64,000 bases of DNA from Tritrichomonas musculus (GCA_039105265.1 JAPFFF010000021.1:1860001-1924000); one strand, 5' to 3'; counted from the stretch's first letter, positions 1 to 9,393 are shown. Numbers and translations: made by a program. The notes: generated by a model from the letters alone, not told the origin.

Positions 1-1841
1 TCTTCTTCTTCTTCTTCTTCATTTTTATTTAAATCATTCTTTTCTGAATCTTTTCCAAGGTTGCTATTTAAGTCCATTTCATCATCATTATTTCTGCTTT
101 CGTTTGAATTTTGATTGTTCATTTCTGCTTCGAGTTCAATTTCAGTTCTTTTCTGATCTCTTTTAATTACTCGTGCTTTTATCCTGTATTTTTTCTCAAT
201 GTATTTTTTACGAAAATAACGTGTGAACACATTTTCATACTTCTCAAGCGTATCGTCAACGATAGACAACATTATCATGTGAAGCATCCTCGTTGTTAAA
301 AGAACCATTTTCTCATATCGTCCTTTTTCATTCTCACGATCAACGACAACTTCATCATTGACAGTAGCAGTTATGACTCCTTCTAAAGTTTCTTGAATTT
401 GGCCTTTGAAAACTTTGGCGGTTGCCGATAAAGTGGAATATTGACGAGAAACGAATTGTTCAAGTGGCAACAATTCATTAAAACCGCCATCTAAAAATGC
501 CATTTTTTCAGAATCAATAAAAATTCCCCAAATTGTCTGCATTCCATTTAAAATGTGTGAATTAATGTAAATTATTGACTTCTTAAATTTCTTCATTTTG
601 CTGTAAAAATCATAATCAACATGATCAACAAGTGCATTTTCTTTTATTTCTGGTTCTTTTGGTAATAAACTTAAAAAAGTGTCACGATCAGGTATTTTTG
701 AATTATGTTGTAACTCATAAATATATTTTAATTCATTATTCATGTATTTAAAGTCATTTTTAACTTCGTCAAGTAAACCATTGAAAATTGAATTATATTT
801 CTGAAAATTTGAAATCGCCATTTTTCTGATAATTTCTTGAATATCAGATTTGGTAAGTTCTGGTAAATTATCAAATGTCATCTGCTGAATTCGGCTGTTA
901 AATCGAAATTGCGCTTCGTATCGTTTTGCTGACTTTTTGGCAGCTTCTACTCTTTCATTGAATTTTTGCTCGTTTTCAATGGCAAACCGTAGATTGTATC
1001 GTGCAACTTTCTTTCGTTTGTGCGTTTTTGCCCATTCTATTGTAAATAATTCGTTTTTTTTGTCATATTTAATTACATTGCATTCAGTCCAATATACTGC
1101 ACCACTGATTTCTCGATAACGTGAAAATGCTTCGGGATGCTTCATTAAATAATCAAGAGAATATTCTTCATATGAACTGTCATCGAAAATTTCAAGTGGC
1201 ATAAATGGTTCATTTTCATTCATTGTTTTGGGTTTTTCGTTATTTAGATTACCTTCATATGTAACATTATTGATGATTTCATCTATATCTTCTTCTTCGG
1301 TATCTTGCTTAGTTTCTTCAATATTTTCAGTTTCATTATTTTTTAATGGCGGTAAAGGTTTTGGGGGAGAACGATATTTCGAGCGAATAATTGAATCTAA
1401 ATCTGTTGTTGTTGTTCCTACTGGATATTGAATACGAGGACCAATACCATTTCGAATTATGGTTTCTGTTACTGGTAAAGGCGATTTAATTAAAAAAGGA
1501 GCTTCAATTTGATGTTTTGATATTGATGGCGGTAAAATTTCAACATTTGGATTATCCATTCTTTTCTTTTGTTCTAGTGTTAAAGGAACATCTCGAGGAA
1601 AAGGACGAATAGTTTTTGCAGATCGTCCGTTTATTGTTTTAATTGTTTTTTTCTGCGTTTGTTGATCAAGTTCTAATTCGTTTGCTTCTTGAGCTGAAAG
1701 AGTCCATTCACCAATTTTCGGTATTTTAACCTTATCATCAGGTAAAACTTTGCCCAAACGTTTGTCTTGATCCAATTTCTTTTGAACACTTTGCTCATGA
1801 CTTGCAAGTCTCGTTTTCGCTCTATAAAATCGATCAGTCAT
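1..1841 (-). CDS. Axonemal-type dynein heavy chain, N-terminal part (partial, runs off left edge)
   Basis: An open frame on the minus strand starts at the ATG at 1841-1839 and stays open to base 1, giving about 613 codons with no stop. Around residues 230-310 it has a pattern I recognise from inner-arm axonemal dynein heavy chains: an acidic stretch with DDSSYEEY, then YWTECNVIKYDKKNELFTI, then KKVARYNLRFAIENE. Later blocks such as NGMQTIWGIFIDSEK and a long charged helix fit the dynein tail. The visible part ends in a poly-Glu tract. The AAA+ motor would lie left of this window. Family members drive flagellar beating by ATP-dependent sliding of doublet microtubules. The flagellar reading agrees with the enkurin gene at 24.9-25.7 kb. 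Inner-arm assignment (DNAH1/DNAH6-like) is an inference from memory of the family pattern; a non-dynein coiled-coil protein is the main alternative. Confidence 0.6.
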   Translation of the reverse strand, partial: MTDRFYRAKTRLASHEQSVQKKLDQDKRLGKVLPDDKVKIPKIGEWTLSAQEANELELDQQTQKKTIKTINGRSAKTIRPFPRDVPLTLEQKKRMDNPNVEILPPSISKHQIEAPFLIKSPLPVTETIIRNGIGPRIQYPVGTTTTDLDSIIRSKYRSPPKPLPPLKNNETENIEETKQDTEEEDIDEIINNVTYEGNLNNEKPKTMNENEPFMPLEIFDDSSYEEYSLDYLMKHPEAFSRYREISGAVYWTECNVIKYDKKNELFTIEWAKTHKRKKVARYNLRFAIENEQKFNERVEAAKKSAKRYEAQFRFNSRIQQMTFDNLPELTKSDIQEIIRKMAISNFQKYNSIFNGLLDEVKNDFKYMNNELKYIYELQHNSKIPDRDTFLSLLPKEPEIKENALVDHVDYDFYSKMKKFKKSIIYINSHILNGMQTIWGIFIDSEKMAFLDGGFNELLPLEQFVSRQYSTLSATAKVFKGQIQETLEGVITATVNDEVVVDRENEKGRYEKMVLLTTRMLHMIMLSIVDDTLEKYENVFTRYFRKKYIEKKYRIKARVIKRDQKRTEIELEAEMNNQNSNESRNNDDEMDLNSNLGKDSEKNDLNKNEEEEEE

Positions 1842-2037
1842 TGATAAATTATTTAATAACGAACTTTGTTGAAAGATTTTATAAAGAACTTTTTGTAAGC
1901 ATATTTAGCCCAACATCAATTTTGCTAACAATCAGTATAAAAAAACATTATTTGCATATAAACTAGATATATTTATCAAAAAATTAATTTCATTTTTTTT
2001 TTTTGTATAAATTCAAATTGGCATGCTATCTTTTTTC

Positions 2038-2046
2038 TCACAATTA
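2038..2046 (+). promoter_or_regulatory. Possible initiator (Inr) upstream of the inositol phosphate kinase
   Basis: TCACAATTA fits the trichomonad initiator pattern TCA+1YWWTTA exactly. It lies 45 nt before the chosen ATG, which is further than at other genes here. An upstream ATG overlaps its last base. It could be a chance match in AT-rich DNA. Confidence 0.4.
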
Positions 2047-2084
2047 TGATGCCTTTAATTCTTTTTTTTTCAAAATATTTTTAA
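2046..2084 (+). other. Possible upstream ORF (12 codons) abutting the kinase start
   Basis: ATG at 2046 opens a 12-codon frame ending with TAA at 2082-2084. The main ATG follows at 2085 with no gap and in the same frame. If transcription starts at the initiator at 2040, this small frame would be read first, suggesting reinitiation or readthrough. If it starts nearer 2072, it is outside the mRNA. Confidence 0.3.
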
Positions 2085-3026
2085 ATGAATACTAGGATAG
2101 GTTATTGTGGGAGAAAAAGTAAATGGGAATCTTTTCACTGGCAAGAATTCATTGAATATGCAGCATCACATAATATTGAAGTTGTTCCAATAGATTTAAA
2201 AAACCCAATTGAAAATCAAGGCCATTTCGATTTAATCATTCATAAAATGACAAATGTTATGGATGGACACAATATGAATTGCAATGAAGAACTAAATTGC
2301 TTGTATAAATACACAAAAGAACATCCAGAAGTTATTATAATAGACGATCTTGATTCAGTAGCGATCACATTAGATCGTGAAGAAACAGATGAACTTCTTA
2401 AATCTATTCAATGGAAAACAGAAAAAAAAGTTTCATGCCCCAATTCTAGTTTACTCCTTAAAACTGATTTAGACAATATTAAAGAGGCAACAAAACACCT
2501 AAATTTTCCAATTCTTGCCAAACCAAAAGCAGCATCTTTGATGCTAAATACGACAAAAGAATATTGCCATATGCTACGAATCGCAACATCTCCAGAAGAT
2601 CTTGTTAACTTTTCTTCACCTTGCCTCTTGCAAGAATATATTAATCACAATGGAATTATTTATAAGCTTTATGCAATAGGATCTGAACTCTCTTGTGATA
2701 TTCGCCCTTCAACTCGTGATATCAAACCAGAAGAAACAATTAATCTTGACTTTCACTCAGAAAAACCTGAAGTTAACAATGGACTTTGGACGCAACCACG
2801 AGATTTTTCAGAAGTTCAAGTTCCTATGAACGATTTTTTACAGATATCAGCTGATTTAAGAAGTGCTTTCAATATTGACCTTCTGGGCTTTGATGTTATA
2901 ATAGATAAGGATGGCTACTATTGGATTATAGATGTAAATTTCTTTCCATCATATCGAGGTGTTAAAGATGTATGGCCAAAATTTCTCAACTTTTTCATGG
3001 GCAAAATCGGACGTCAATTGGTATAA
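2085..3026 (+). CDS. Inositol-tetrakisphosphate 1-kinase (ITPK1 family)
   Basis: The 313-residue protein is the usual length for ITPK1, an ATP-grasp enzyme that phosphorylates inositol tris- and tetrakisphosphates on the way to InsP5/InsP6. Seen in the sequence: a Rossmann-like start (RIGYCGRKS), the FDLIIHKMT motif near residue 50, PILAKPKAA in the ATP-grasp lobe, the LLQEYINHNGIIYKLYAIG strand-loop, and the family signature GFDVII followed by YYWIIDVNFFPSYRGV near the C terminus, which carries the Asp/Asn metal ligands. The ATG at 2085 directly follows an in-frame TAA, so no longer start is possible. The stop TAA runs into TAAAT, matching the trichomonad poly(A) signal that overlaps stop codons. 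It is divergent from the dynein gene with about 240 bp between them. The family call is confident; exact substrate positions are not predictable. Confidence 0.92.
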   Translation: MNTRIGYCGRKSKWESFHWQEFIEYAASHNIEVVPIDLKNPIENQGHFDLIIHKMTNVMDGHNMNCNEELNCLYKYTKEHPEVIIIDDLDSVAITLDREETDELLKSIQWKTEKKVSCPNSSLLLKTDLDNIKEATKHLNFPILAKPKAASLMLNTTKEYCHMLRIATSPEDLVNFSSPCLLQEYINHNGIIYKLYAIGSELSCDIRPSTRDIKPEETINLDFHSEKPEVNNGLWTQPRDFSEVQVPMNDFLQISADLRSAFNIDLLGFDVIIDKDGYYWIIDVNFFPSYRGVKDVWPKFLNFFMGKIGRQLV

Positions 3027-3678
3027 ATAACATGTTATATTATATATAAAAGCTGTTTTATTACTAAAAATAATAATTTTAAAATGCTGATAGCTTTCAT
3101 ATTTGTTCTTTCACAACTTTTTGAATAAACTGTCAACATGCTCATCGTAAATATAAATTTCAATCATTTATTAGCATTACTATGATGCTTTAATAAGAAA
3201 CAATTTTGCTTTATATGGGGTTGGCCAAAAAAACTTTATAAATTAATAAAGTAAATAAGATTAATTTGTTATAAAAAATATTTTTTATTACACATATGTT
3301 TACACCATTTTGATATTGTCAGTAAACAATTTTAAAAATACAAGAATGATCTTACTATCAAACAAAATATTTTTTTTTTTTTTTTTTTTTCATCCTTTGA
3401 AATTATATTATTGAATTACTGACAAATTGATATTTTAATTCAAATATTTGAATTAAACTTCAAAAAGTTTGTTCTCAATTATCAGCATTTCTTTTCAAAA
3501 ATTTACTCATCACAATTTAAAATCACAACAGGAAGTAATTATTTCTTTATTTTTTATCATATAAAATCAATAATGGACCAAAACATAAAGTAATACTTTT
3601 TTTATTTTTTCAAAGAAAATCAAATTTAAACTACTCACAAAAAAAATCAAAATCTAGCCGATATTTGAAAACAATATT
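3027..3678. other. Intergenic, AT-rich; no gene seen
   Basis: About 650 bp between the kinase and the Myb gene. A poly-T run lies at about 3370-3390. I see no RNA gene or inverted repeat of note. Confidence 0.7.
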
Positions 3679-3687
3679 TCATTCTGA
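3679..3687 (+). promoter_or_regulatory. Likely initiator of the Myb gene
   Basis: TCATTCTGA keeps the TCAYW core of the trichomonad initiator. The +1 A would be 3681, giving a 14-nt leader to the ATG at 3695. This short spacing is typical of the group and supports the ATG chosen for the Myb gene. Confidence 0.5.
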
Positions 3688-3694
3688 AATAGGC

Positions 3695-4123
3695 ATGACA
3701 GAAAATCAACAAGCTCAGGAACCAAAAAAGAAGAGGACTCATTCTGCTTTTAAACCAGAAGAAGATATTATGTTGATTTCTCTTGTCAATCAATATGGAT
3801 TAAATAATTGGAACGAAATAGCAAACCATATGCCTAATAGATCCAAACGACAATGTAAAGAAAGGTATTTATTATTCCTTTCGCCAAATATAAAAAATGC
3901 TCCATGGACATATGAAGAAGATTTAAAATTAATTCAAATGTTGAAAATTTTTGGAAAAAGGTGGACAATGATTGCTAAGTTTTTTAATGGAAGAAGTGAT
4001 ATCAACATTAAAAATAGATATCATATGAGAGTTAAAGATTTGATTGATAAAGATATCGAAACACCTCAAAACAAATATTTTCCAATTCCCATTTTAAGCT
4101 GTACCAAGGAAGGAAAAATTTAA
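3695..4123 (+). CDS. Two-repeat Myb/SANT DNA-binding protein
   Basis: A 142-residue protein made of a basic N terminus (KKKRTHSAF) and two Myb repeats. Repeat one runs from about residue 20: FKPEEDIMLISLV, NNWNEIANHM, RSKRQCKERY. Repeat two follows from about residue 70: WTYEEDLKLIQML, KRWTMIAKFF, INIKNRY. The spaced aromatic residues and the RQCKERY-type recognition helices are classic for R2R3 Myb. Such small two-repeat Myb proteins are numerous in trichomonads, where several regulate promoters. An open frame extends ten codons further to a TTG, but I start at the ATG at 3695 because a good initiator lies 14 nt upstream. The stop overlaps TAAA. The target sites are unknown. Confidence 0.9.
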   Translation: MTENQQAQEPKKKRTHSAFKPEEDIMLISLVNQYGLNNWNEIANHMPNRSKRQCKERYLLFLSPNIKNAPWTYEEDLKLIQMLKIFGKRWTMIAKFFNGRSDINIKNRYHMRVKDLIDKDIETPQNKYFPIPILSCTKEGKI

Positions 4124-4320
4124 AATTGATAACAATTAATTATATATTGGAAATATTTTTTTATTTGATATGTTTTTTATATATATATTAAAGATAACAT
4201 GCTTTGAATTATTTTCTTGATTTTGGTTATTATATTAGCATAAATAAATACTTGTAAAATATCTCTTGGCTTCATGAAAGAGGAAAAAATGTAAAATGCT
4301 AACTTAACGTACATAGACAT

Positions 4321-5754
4321 ATGATCAACTCTAAAAAGAAAAAAGAATTTTTCCAAAGAAAAAAATCTACTCAATGCGATAGACATTTTTTACCTCAAAT
4401 AAATGCTAATATGCAAAAATCAACCGATGAATTAGTTAATCAAAATTCACAATTTCTCATTTCCAATGATCTCAATTTGGTATGCCAATCTATTAATTTT
4501 TTTTCAAAAAACATTGATTCTATAAATTTTAAAATACTGACACAACTTTTTCGTTTAGACTATCAAGATTGTTTTTATGAAGATGATTTATACGATATCC
4601 AAGATTGCATGAATGATTTAATCGAATCAATATCTAAAAGCCAAAGAATTCTTGAAAATACAGAATATGGAATGATAATAATTAAATTTTTGATAAATTT
4701 TTTAAATTCCAAAGAAAAACAATTTGCGGTTACGTCATTTGAATCAATATCTAGTTTTATATATGTCAATAAAGATATTGCCTCTTTTTTATATTCAAAT
4801 GGCTTTTTTAATCAATGCTTTACAAGTTTTCAAGTATATCTTCATGAATTATCAACTTTGGATAATGACAATACAACAGAAATCACTGATATTTATTACT
4901 TAATTTCTTCTCTTTTAAAGGTTTTCTCATCATTATTTACTCATCAAGATTTGGTAACATATGAATATTCTTCATTAGTTATTGAATGCTATAATTGCCT
5001 TTTAAATATTGAAAGTCCAACCAATCATGTTTTAAAGTTGAAAGTTCTTGCTTTCGATAACGTTTATTGGTTTGCACTTTCAGCTCCTGATGCTTCAATT
5101 CAAAATCTTCTTACACCACATTTTGTTGATGTTATGCTATCTCTTTTAAATTTAAAAGATGATGTTAAATGCTCAATTTTCGAAAGCATCGAAAAGATAA
5201 CATCTCATGGAGATCAATTTTCATTATTATTTTTAGAACCTCCAATTGATTTGTTAAATCGAATGACTAATTGTTTTAACTGGGAAAATAAAACCAAATA
5301 TTCATTTATTAGGATTTTAAAAAATTTTTCTGCCTGTCAAGATATCTCACCATCATTAAAAATGGCTAAAACACCCATTGTAACAGAATTTGTTAAATAT
5401 GTTTTAGATAATTGCTCATATGGTGCGCAAAAAGAAGCATTTATTGTCTTGTTTTATATGATAATGACCAATTCGACAATTTTACTAGAATATGTATTAA
5501 CTAATTATATCCGTTTCTTTCCCAATTTACATGATATACTAAATACAAATGATACTTACTTCAATGGGATATGCTTATATTCAATCAATATTTGCTTCAA
5601 TTTTGTTGAAACAAAAGATAATAATACTTATTCTCAGTTTTTGGAAATTTTCAAGGATGTTGATTGGACCAATCTCTTTGATCAATTTTCTACAAATCCT
5701 GATGAAAACATATCAAAACTAGCTATTGCTCTTATAGATAAAATTGAAAAATAA
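4321..5754 (+). CDS. Hypothetical protein, alpha-helical (possibly ARM/HEAT-like)
   Basis: A 477-residue protein I do not recognise. After a basic N terminus (KKKKEFFQRKK) it is built of amphipathic helices rich in Leu, Ile and Phe, with Asn/Ser linkers. A periodicity of roughly 40 residues (for example VTSFESISSFIYVNKDIASFLYSNG, then later LSLLNLKDDVKCSIFESIEKI) suggests armadillo or HEAT-type repeats. No catalytic motif, signal peptide or membrane segment is seen. An internal Met at about residue 31 (NANMQKSTDE) is an alternative start. The motif AACGTAC lies about 10-16 nt before the ATG; there is no clear TCA initiator. It is convergent with the VPS45 gene, with 51 bp between the stops. 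Helical-repeat proteins of this type are common in trichomonads and usually unannotated. Confidence 0.7.
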   Translation: MINSKKKKEFFQRKKSTQCDRHFLPQINANMQKSTDELVNQNSQFLISNDLNLVCQSINFFSKNIDSINFKILTQLFRLDYQDCFYEDDLYDIQDCMNDLIESISKSQRILENTEYGMIIIKFLINFLNSKEKQFAVTSFESISSFIYVNKDIASFLYSNGFFNQCFTSFQVYLHELSTLDNDNTTEITDIYYLISSLLKVFSSLFTHQDLVTYEYSSLVIECYNCLLNIESPTNHVLKLKVLAFDNVYWFALSAPDASIQNLLTPHFVDVMLSLLNLKDDVKCSIFESIEKITSHGDQFSLLFLEPPIDLLNRMTNCFNWENKTKYSFIRILKNFSACQDISPSLKMAKTPIVTEFVKYVLDNCSYGAQKEAFIVLFYMIMTNSTILLEYVLTNYIRFFPNLHDILNTNDTYFNGICLYSINICFNFVETKDNNTYSQFLEIFKDVDWTNLFDQFSTNPDENISKLAIALIDKIEK

Positions 5755-5805
5755 TAAAAAATTCAATTTTTTTTTTTTTTAGTTAAAAAGTGGATCATTC
5801 GCTAA

Positions 5806-7437
5806 TTAACAAAAAGGCTCAACTTCATATTTGAGGAAAGAATTTGCATTATGTATTGTTGTTCCACCAAGAATAAATTGAAATGTTTTCTTATCAGAAA
5901 ATTTGGTGACTAGCATGTGCTCAATATAAGTAGCACCTCCAATAATAAAAATAATAACTTTGCGAGGTTCAGATTTCTTACCAATAAATGGATATTGTTT
6001 TTGGTCAAGTTTACACTCTTTGATATCTTTCAAAATATTTTCTAATGGAGGATGGTACATTTCAAATTGTGATTTTTCATTTAAATTTTTAATATTTTTG
6101 ATAAATTTGACTATTGTATTTTTGTTTGAAAAAATATCACCTGCTCTTTTGGCTTCACCTGCAATTGCTAAAAGTGCATTTCCATATTCCATTTCCTGAC
6201 CACTCCATTGGTATTTGCTTGATAACGCAGCTAGTATTTCTGATATCATACGAGGCTCCGATTTCTCATAACGCAACATAAAAATAAGGCTAACTCTCAA
6301 AGCGTCTAAAGGAGCACATTTTGAGCTTGTTATTAATTCATTAAGTAAATTAAATTGTTTACCTGCATCATCTGATGAAGCTATGTATTGTTCAAGACTT
6401 GTAATATTGAAAAGATTATCAGATTTAATTTTATTAAAAAATGCATCTGATAAAGTAAGATTATTGTCGGTATAATTCTTTTCTTTCGAACTTTGCTGTA
6501 TTTTGATAGCCTTTTCAGTTAAATCTTGCTCTTGGGTATCATGTATTTGATTCATCAACTTTTTATAATTATCATTACGTGCAGCAATAGAAATCTGAGC
6601 TTCTTCAAGATACATAGGTCCGATTTTTTCTGTTTCAGGATCATTTCTTTCATCAATTGGTATTTTATCCTTTCCAATTTCAACAACATTATTATCAATT
6701 GTGAAGAGATCGTGTACAATTGAATAAAAATAAAATCCGTGAAGAAGCGGTGTAACTGGATCATTAAGACGGTCAAGAATTAAAACAAGCCCATTTTCCG
6801 TTTGATGACCAGAAAAGAGATCAGAATTTGATTGTGCTAAATCAGATAATTTGCTTGCTATAGTTTTTGTAACAGCTGAATTACTGTCATAACGAATAAC
6901 TGGTTTCAACTTTAAAGAACAAAAAGAAGCAAATATACCTTCAGCAATTCTGTCAGAAAAACTTGAGAGTGATGGATTATGTCTGAAATCATATATATTT
7001 GGAATGTTTAATGAGAATAAACGAGTTCCTAAAGCACTGAAGTCGATGTAAATCTCTTGAAGATTTTGTATGAGTGCATTAGAATCAGAATTTGCTAGTT
7101 GATGAATCTGTTGATCGGTAACTATATTCGTGAAATAAAGATTATATTTTGGAAAATGCGGATTTTCAAGCTCGTTGCGAATCAAATTCATGTTTTCTGA
7201 AGTTGGACGAAGTATACAAAAACAAGAAAAAGATTCATGCTCAGGATCTTTTGGTTGACGAACAAATGCTGATATTTCATTAATTACATAAACCTCGTTT
7301 TTATATAACTCAGTTTTGGTAATTGCAACACTAATAAATTTTAACGTTTCCTGATCACAAAGAAGAGCTTTGAAACCAACAGGAGATGATTTAAAAATAA
7401 AATCAAGATAATTGTAAGCTTGTGCAAGAATATTCAT
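5806..7437 (-). CDS. VPS45: VPS45-like Sec1/Munc18 (SM) protein
   Basis: A 543-residue SM protein, close to the usual length of VPS45 (about 570). Family motifs seen: PKYNLYFTNIV near residue 100, the central VLILDRLNDPVTPLLHGFYFYSIVHDL near residue 210, and the C-terminal pair VIIFIIGGATYIE and FILGGTTIHNANSFL. The last two match VPS45 better than Sec1, Sly1 or VPS33, because the GGTTIHNxxSFL ending is typical of VPS45. VPS45 binds syntaxin-type SNAREs and promotes their assembly at endosome and trans-Golgi membranes. The ATG is at 7437-7435. No clear initiator is visible upstream. The 5' flank (7499-7913) is occupied by a MITE-like element, so the promoter is either very short or includes element sequence. 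Confidence 0.88.
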   Translation of the reverse strand: MNILAQAYNYLDFIFKSSPVGFKALLCDQETLKFISVAITKTELYKNEVYVINEISAFVRQPKDPEHESFSCFCILRPTSENMNLIRNELENPHFPKYNLYFTNIVTDQQIHQLANSDSNALIQNLQEIYIDFSALGTRLFSLNIPNIYDFRHNPSLSSFSDRIAEGIFASFCSLKLKPVIRYDSNSAVTKTIASKLSDLAQSNSDLFSGHQTENGLVLILDRLNDPVTPLLHGFYFYSIVHDLFTIDNNVVEIGKDKIPIDERNDPETEKIGPMYLEEAQISIAARNDNYKKLMNQIHDTQEQDLTEKAIKIQQSSKEKNYTDNNLTLSDAFFNKIKSDNLFNITSLEQYIASSDDAGKQFNLLNELITSSKCAPLDALRVSLIFMLRYEKSEPRMISEILAALSSKYQWSGQEMEYGNALLAIAGEAKRAGDIFSNKNTIVKFIKNIKNLNEKSQFEMYHPPLENILKDIKECKLDQKQYPFIGKKSEPRKVIIFIIGGATYIEHMLVTKFSDKKTFQFILGGTTIHNANSFLKYEVEPFC

Positions 7438-7498
7438 ATAAAATTGTAATATTTTATTTCATTCAATAATTTTTATTCAAAAAAAATATCCAATTAAA

Positions 7499-7913
7499 CT
7501 TTTTTACAGAAATTTTTTACTAAACTAAGTTTTTTAATTTGTCCCTTCTTATCGTCCTCTCAAATTTGAATAAAGCTAAATATTTTTTTTTAAGTTATTA
7601 AGGCATGAATACCTTCATTCATTTCAGGTCGAGGCTCCCGCTATTACCTTAACCAATTGGGCTTAGCCCTCGAAGGCTCCCAAAGCTATTTAAAAGGTAT
7701 TTTTCCTGAATAAAAAACTTTTTTATATTCTTTTTTTTTATTTTCATCTTCTCAAAATTGAAAGATATGGTATTTTAAAAAAAATAATTTGTCCCTACTT
7801 ATCGTCCTACTTTCTGAAGACTCATAGAAAATTTGAATTAAAAACTCTCAATTTTTTTGTGAATAAGGTAATAATTAAAAAACTTAGTTTACAAAAAAAT
7901 CTGGCAAAAAAAG
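7499..7913. mobile_element. MITE/foldback-like element with ~40-bp inverted repeats
   Basis: The ends form an inverted repeat. Bases 7521-7539 and 7873-7891 are exact reverse complements (TAAACTAAGTTTTTTAATT). The match continues outwards, with small gaps, to about 7499 and 7913. Inside, a 25-bp block with two differences occurs in direct orientation at 7536-7560 and 7786-7810 (core TTGTCCCT, CTTATCGTCCT). At the centre (7626-7690) is a GC-rich patch with a GGGC-TTA-GCCC hairpin and two copies of AGGCTCCC. There is no coding frame. I could not define a target-site duplication, so the transposon class is unknown. It lies between the VPS45 promoter and the 3' end of the next gene. Confidence 0.65.
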
Positions 7914-7984
7914 AAAAAAGGCAAAAGAAAAAAAGAAAATTATTTAATACATGTTATTTATATTTACAAACAAAAAAAGTGGAA

Positions 7985-9298
7985 TTATTCATCAATTTGT
8001 TCTTTCACTCTATCTCTCATACGAATCAGCATTTCATTTACTTCTTCTATTTGAGCTTCTCTTTGAGTTTTATTTTGAATTAAATTATTTCTAGTTTCTT
8101 CAACGATTTTGGACTTATTTAATACTACTTTATTTGTATTTTGTTGAAGCACCGGAATACCAGTATAAGAATTTTTGATGATATCAAGTGAAGATTCTGC
8201 TCGACTCACACTAGCCATCAAATCTTCACAAGCAAAGAAAATTTTATCTGATTTAGTTTTAAACAATTTTGAATTCTTTATTTTCTTTGGCAAATATTCT
8301 GTTTTTAAATAGTGAGATGCGTTTCGAAGATGCCTTAGAAATATATCATTATCTGGAAGCTTTTGATTGACAGGAGAAAATAAACGACTTTTTATTTCTT
8401 GAATTTTTTCCAACTTCTTTAAAACACTATCAGTTATTTCGTCAAGTGCCTTCATTTTTCCTTCCAAAAACACATACTGATGAAAATAATTTCTCATTTT
8501 TTTCCTATTTTCATTCTCTAATGATGAATCTCGAGACCTCGAGCTATTAAGATCACTTATTTCCTGATTTATATCATGAATTGCATTATTCATTTGACGC
8601 TCAAGTATCGGATGCTTTGCTTTAACTAGACTCCTGCATGATCGAATAATATTAATACTTTGACTGTTTGATTGAGATGCAAATTCTCCTATTTTTCGGA
8701 AAGATGATAAAAATTGACCAGAAAAATCATCAAAGACATTATAAAATGTATTTTGAATACGAGTTGTTTCTGATGCTTCATAACTTATTGTCTCATAAAT
8801 TGAATGGTTAAGTTTTTCAATGAAATTGATAACAGTATCATCAAAACTATCATTTTCTATCAGAATTTGTTCAATTTCTTTGATAAGATCTGAATGCATA
8901 GCTTGAAGACTATTCTCTAAATATTTATTGATTCTATTTTCAAGACTTGCAAAAACATCAACTGGTTGAGGATCAAAAATATCATTATTGAATATTTTAA
9001 TATTTTGCTTTTTTGGCTTATCCTCTTTTGCAAAATTTGAATAATTAATTTCATTTAGATCGTCATTATTAATATCATTGTTTGTTGCTGAATCAAAATC
9101 AATTCCATCCATTAATGCATCTAAGTTTATTGGCGCTTTTTTTTGCTTTGAATTTTTTTTGGACTTTGCATTATTTGTTTTTTTTGAAGGAGCTTTTTTC
9201 TTTTTTTCTTTAATTGGCGGAGAATCATCTAGTATGCCACTACCAAAAATCGCTTTAAGAGCTTCGGGATCCAAATCATCTTGATTTGAATCGCTCAT
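7985..9298 (-). CDS. Hypothetical coiled-coil protein
   Basis: A 437-residue protein. The N terminus (residues 1-60) is acidic, then Lys-rich and disordered (KEKKKKAPSKKTNNAKSKKNS). From about residue 115 to the end it is continuously helical with coiled-coil heptads, for example VFASLENRINKYLENSLQAMHSDLIKEIEQIL and the C-terminal NLIQNKTQREAQIEEVNEMLIRMRDRVKEQ. No membrane segment or enzyme motif is seen. The layout of a disordered acidic N terminus and long coiled coil resembles some basal-body or transition-fibre proteins, but that is only a guess. The ATG is at 9298-9296. It is 95 bp upstream, on the same strand, from the ubiquitin-fold gene stop. Confidence 0.7.
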   Translation of the reverse strand: MSDSNQDDLDPEALKAIFGSGILDDSPPIKEKKKKAPSKKTNNAKSKKNSKQKKAPINLDALMDGIDFDSATNNDINNDDLNEINYSNFAKEDKPKKQNIKIFNNDIFDPQPVDVFASLENRINKYLENSLQAMHSDLIKEIEQILIENDSFDDTVINFIEKLNHSIYETISYEASETTRIQNTFYNVFDDFSGQFLSSFRKIGEFASQSNSQSINIIRSCRSLVKAKHPILERQMNNAIHDINQEISDLNSSRSRDSSLENENRKKMRNYFHQYVFLEGKMKALDEITDSVLKKLEKIQEIKSRLFSPVNQKLPDNDIFLRHLRNASHYLKTEYLPKKIKNSKLFKTKSDKIFFACEDLMASVSRAESSLDIIKNSYTGIPVLQQNTNKVVLNKSKIVEETRNNLIQNKTQREAQIEEVNEMLIRMRDRVKEQIDE

Positions 9299-9393
9299 TA
9301 ATTCAGTTATTTTAAACGCTCATAAAATTTTATATAATCAAAAAGTTATGGAATAAAATTTCTCATACTTTACTGGACAAAAAATACAAAAAA

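Noticed and set aside
3665..3694. Extra 10 N-terminal codons of the Myb frame
   Set aside because: They begin at TTG, not ATG, and would include the initiator. The ATG at 3695 has a suitable leader.
7626..7690. tRNA gene
   Set aside because: A-box-like and B-box-like pieces are in the wrong order and the cloverleaf stems do not form. Kept only as a weak finding.
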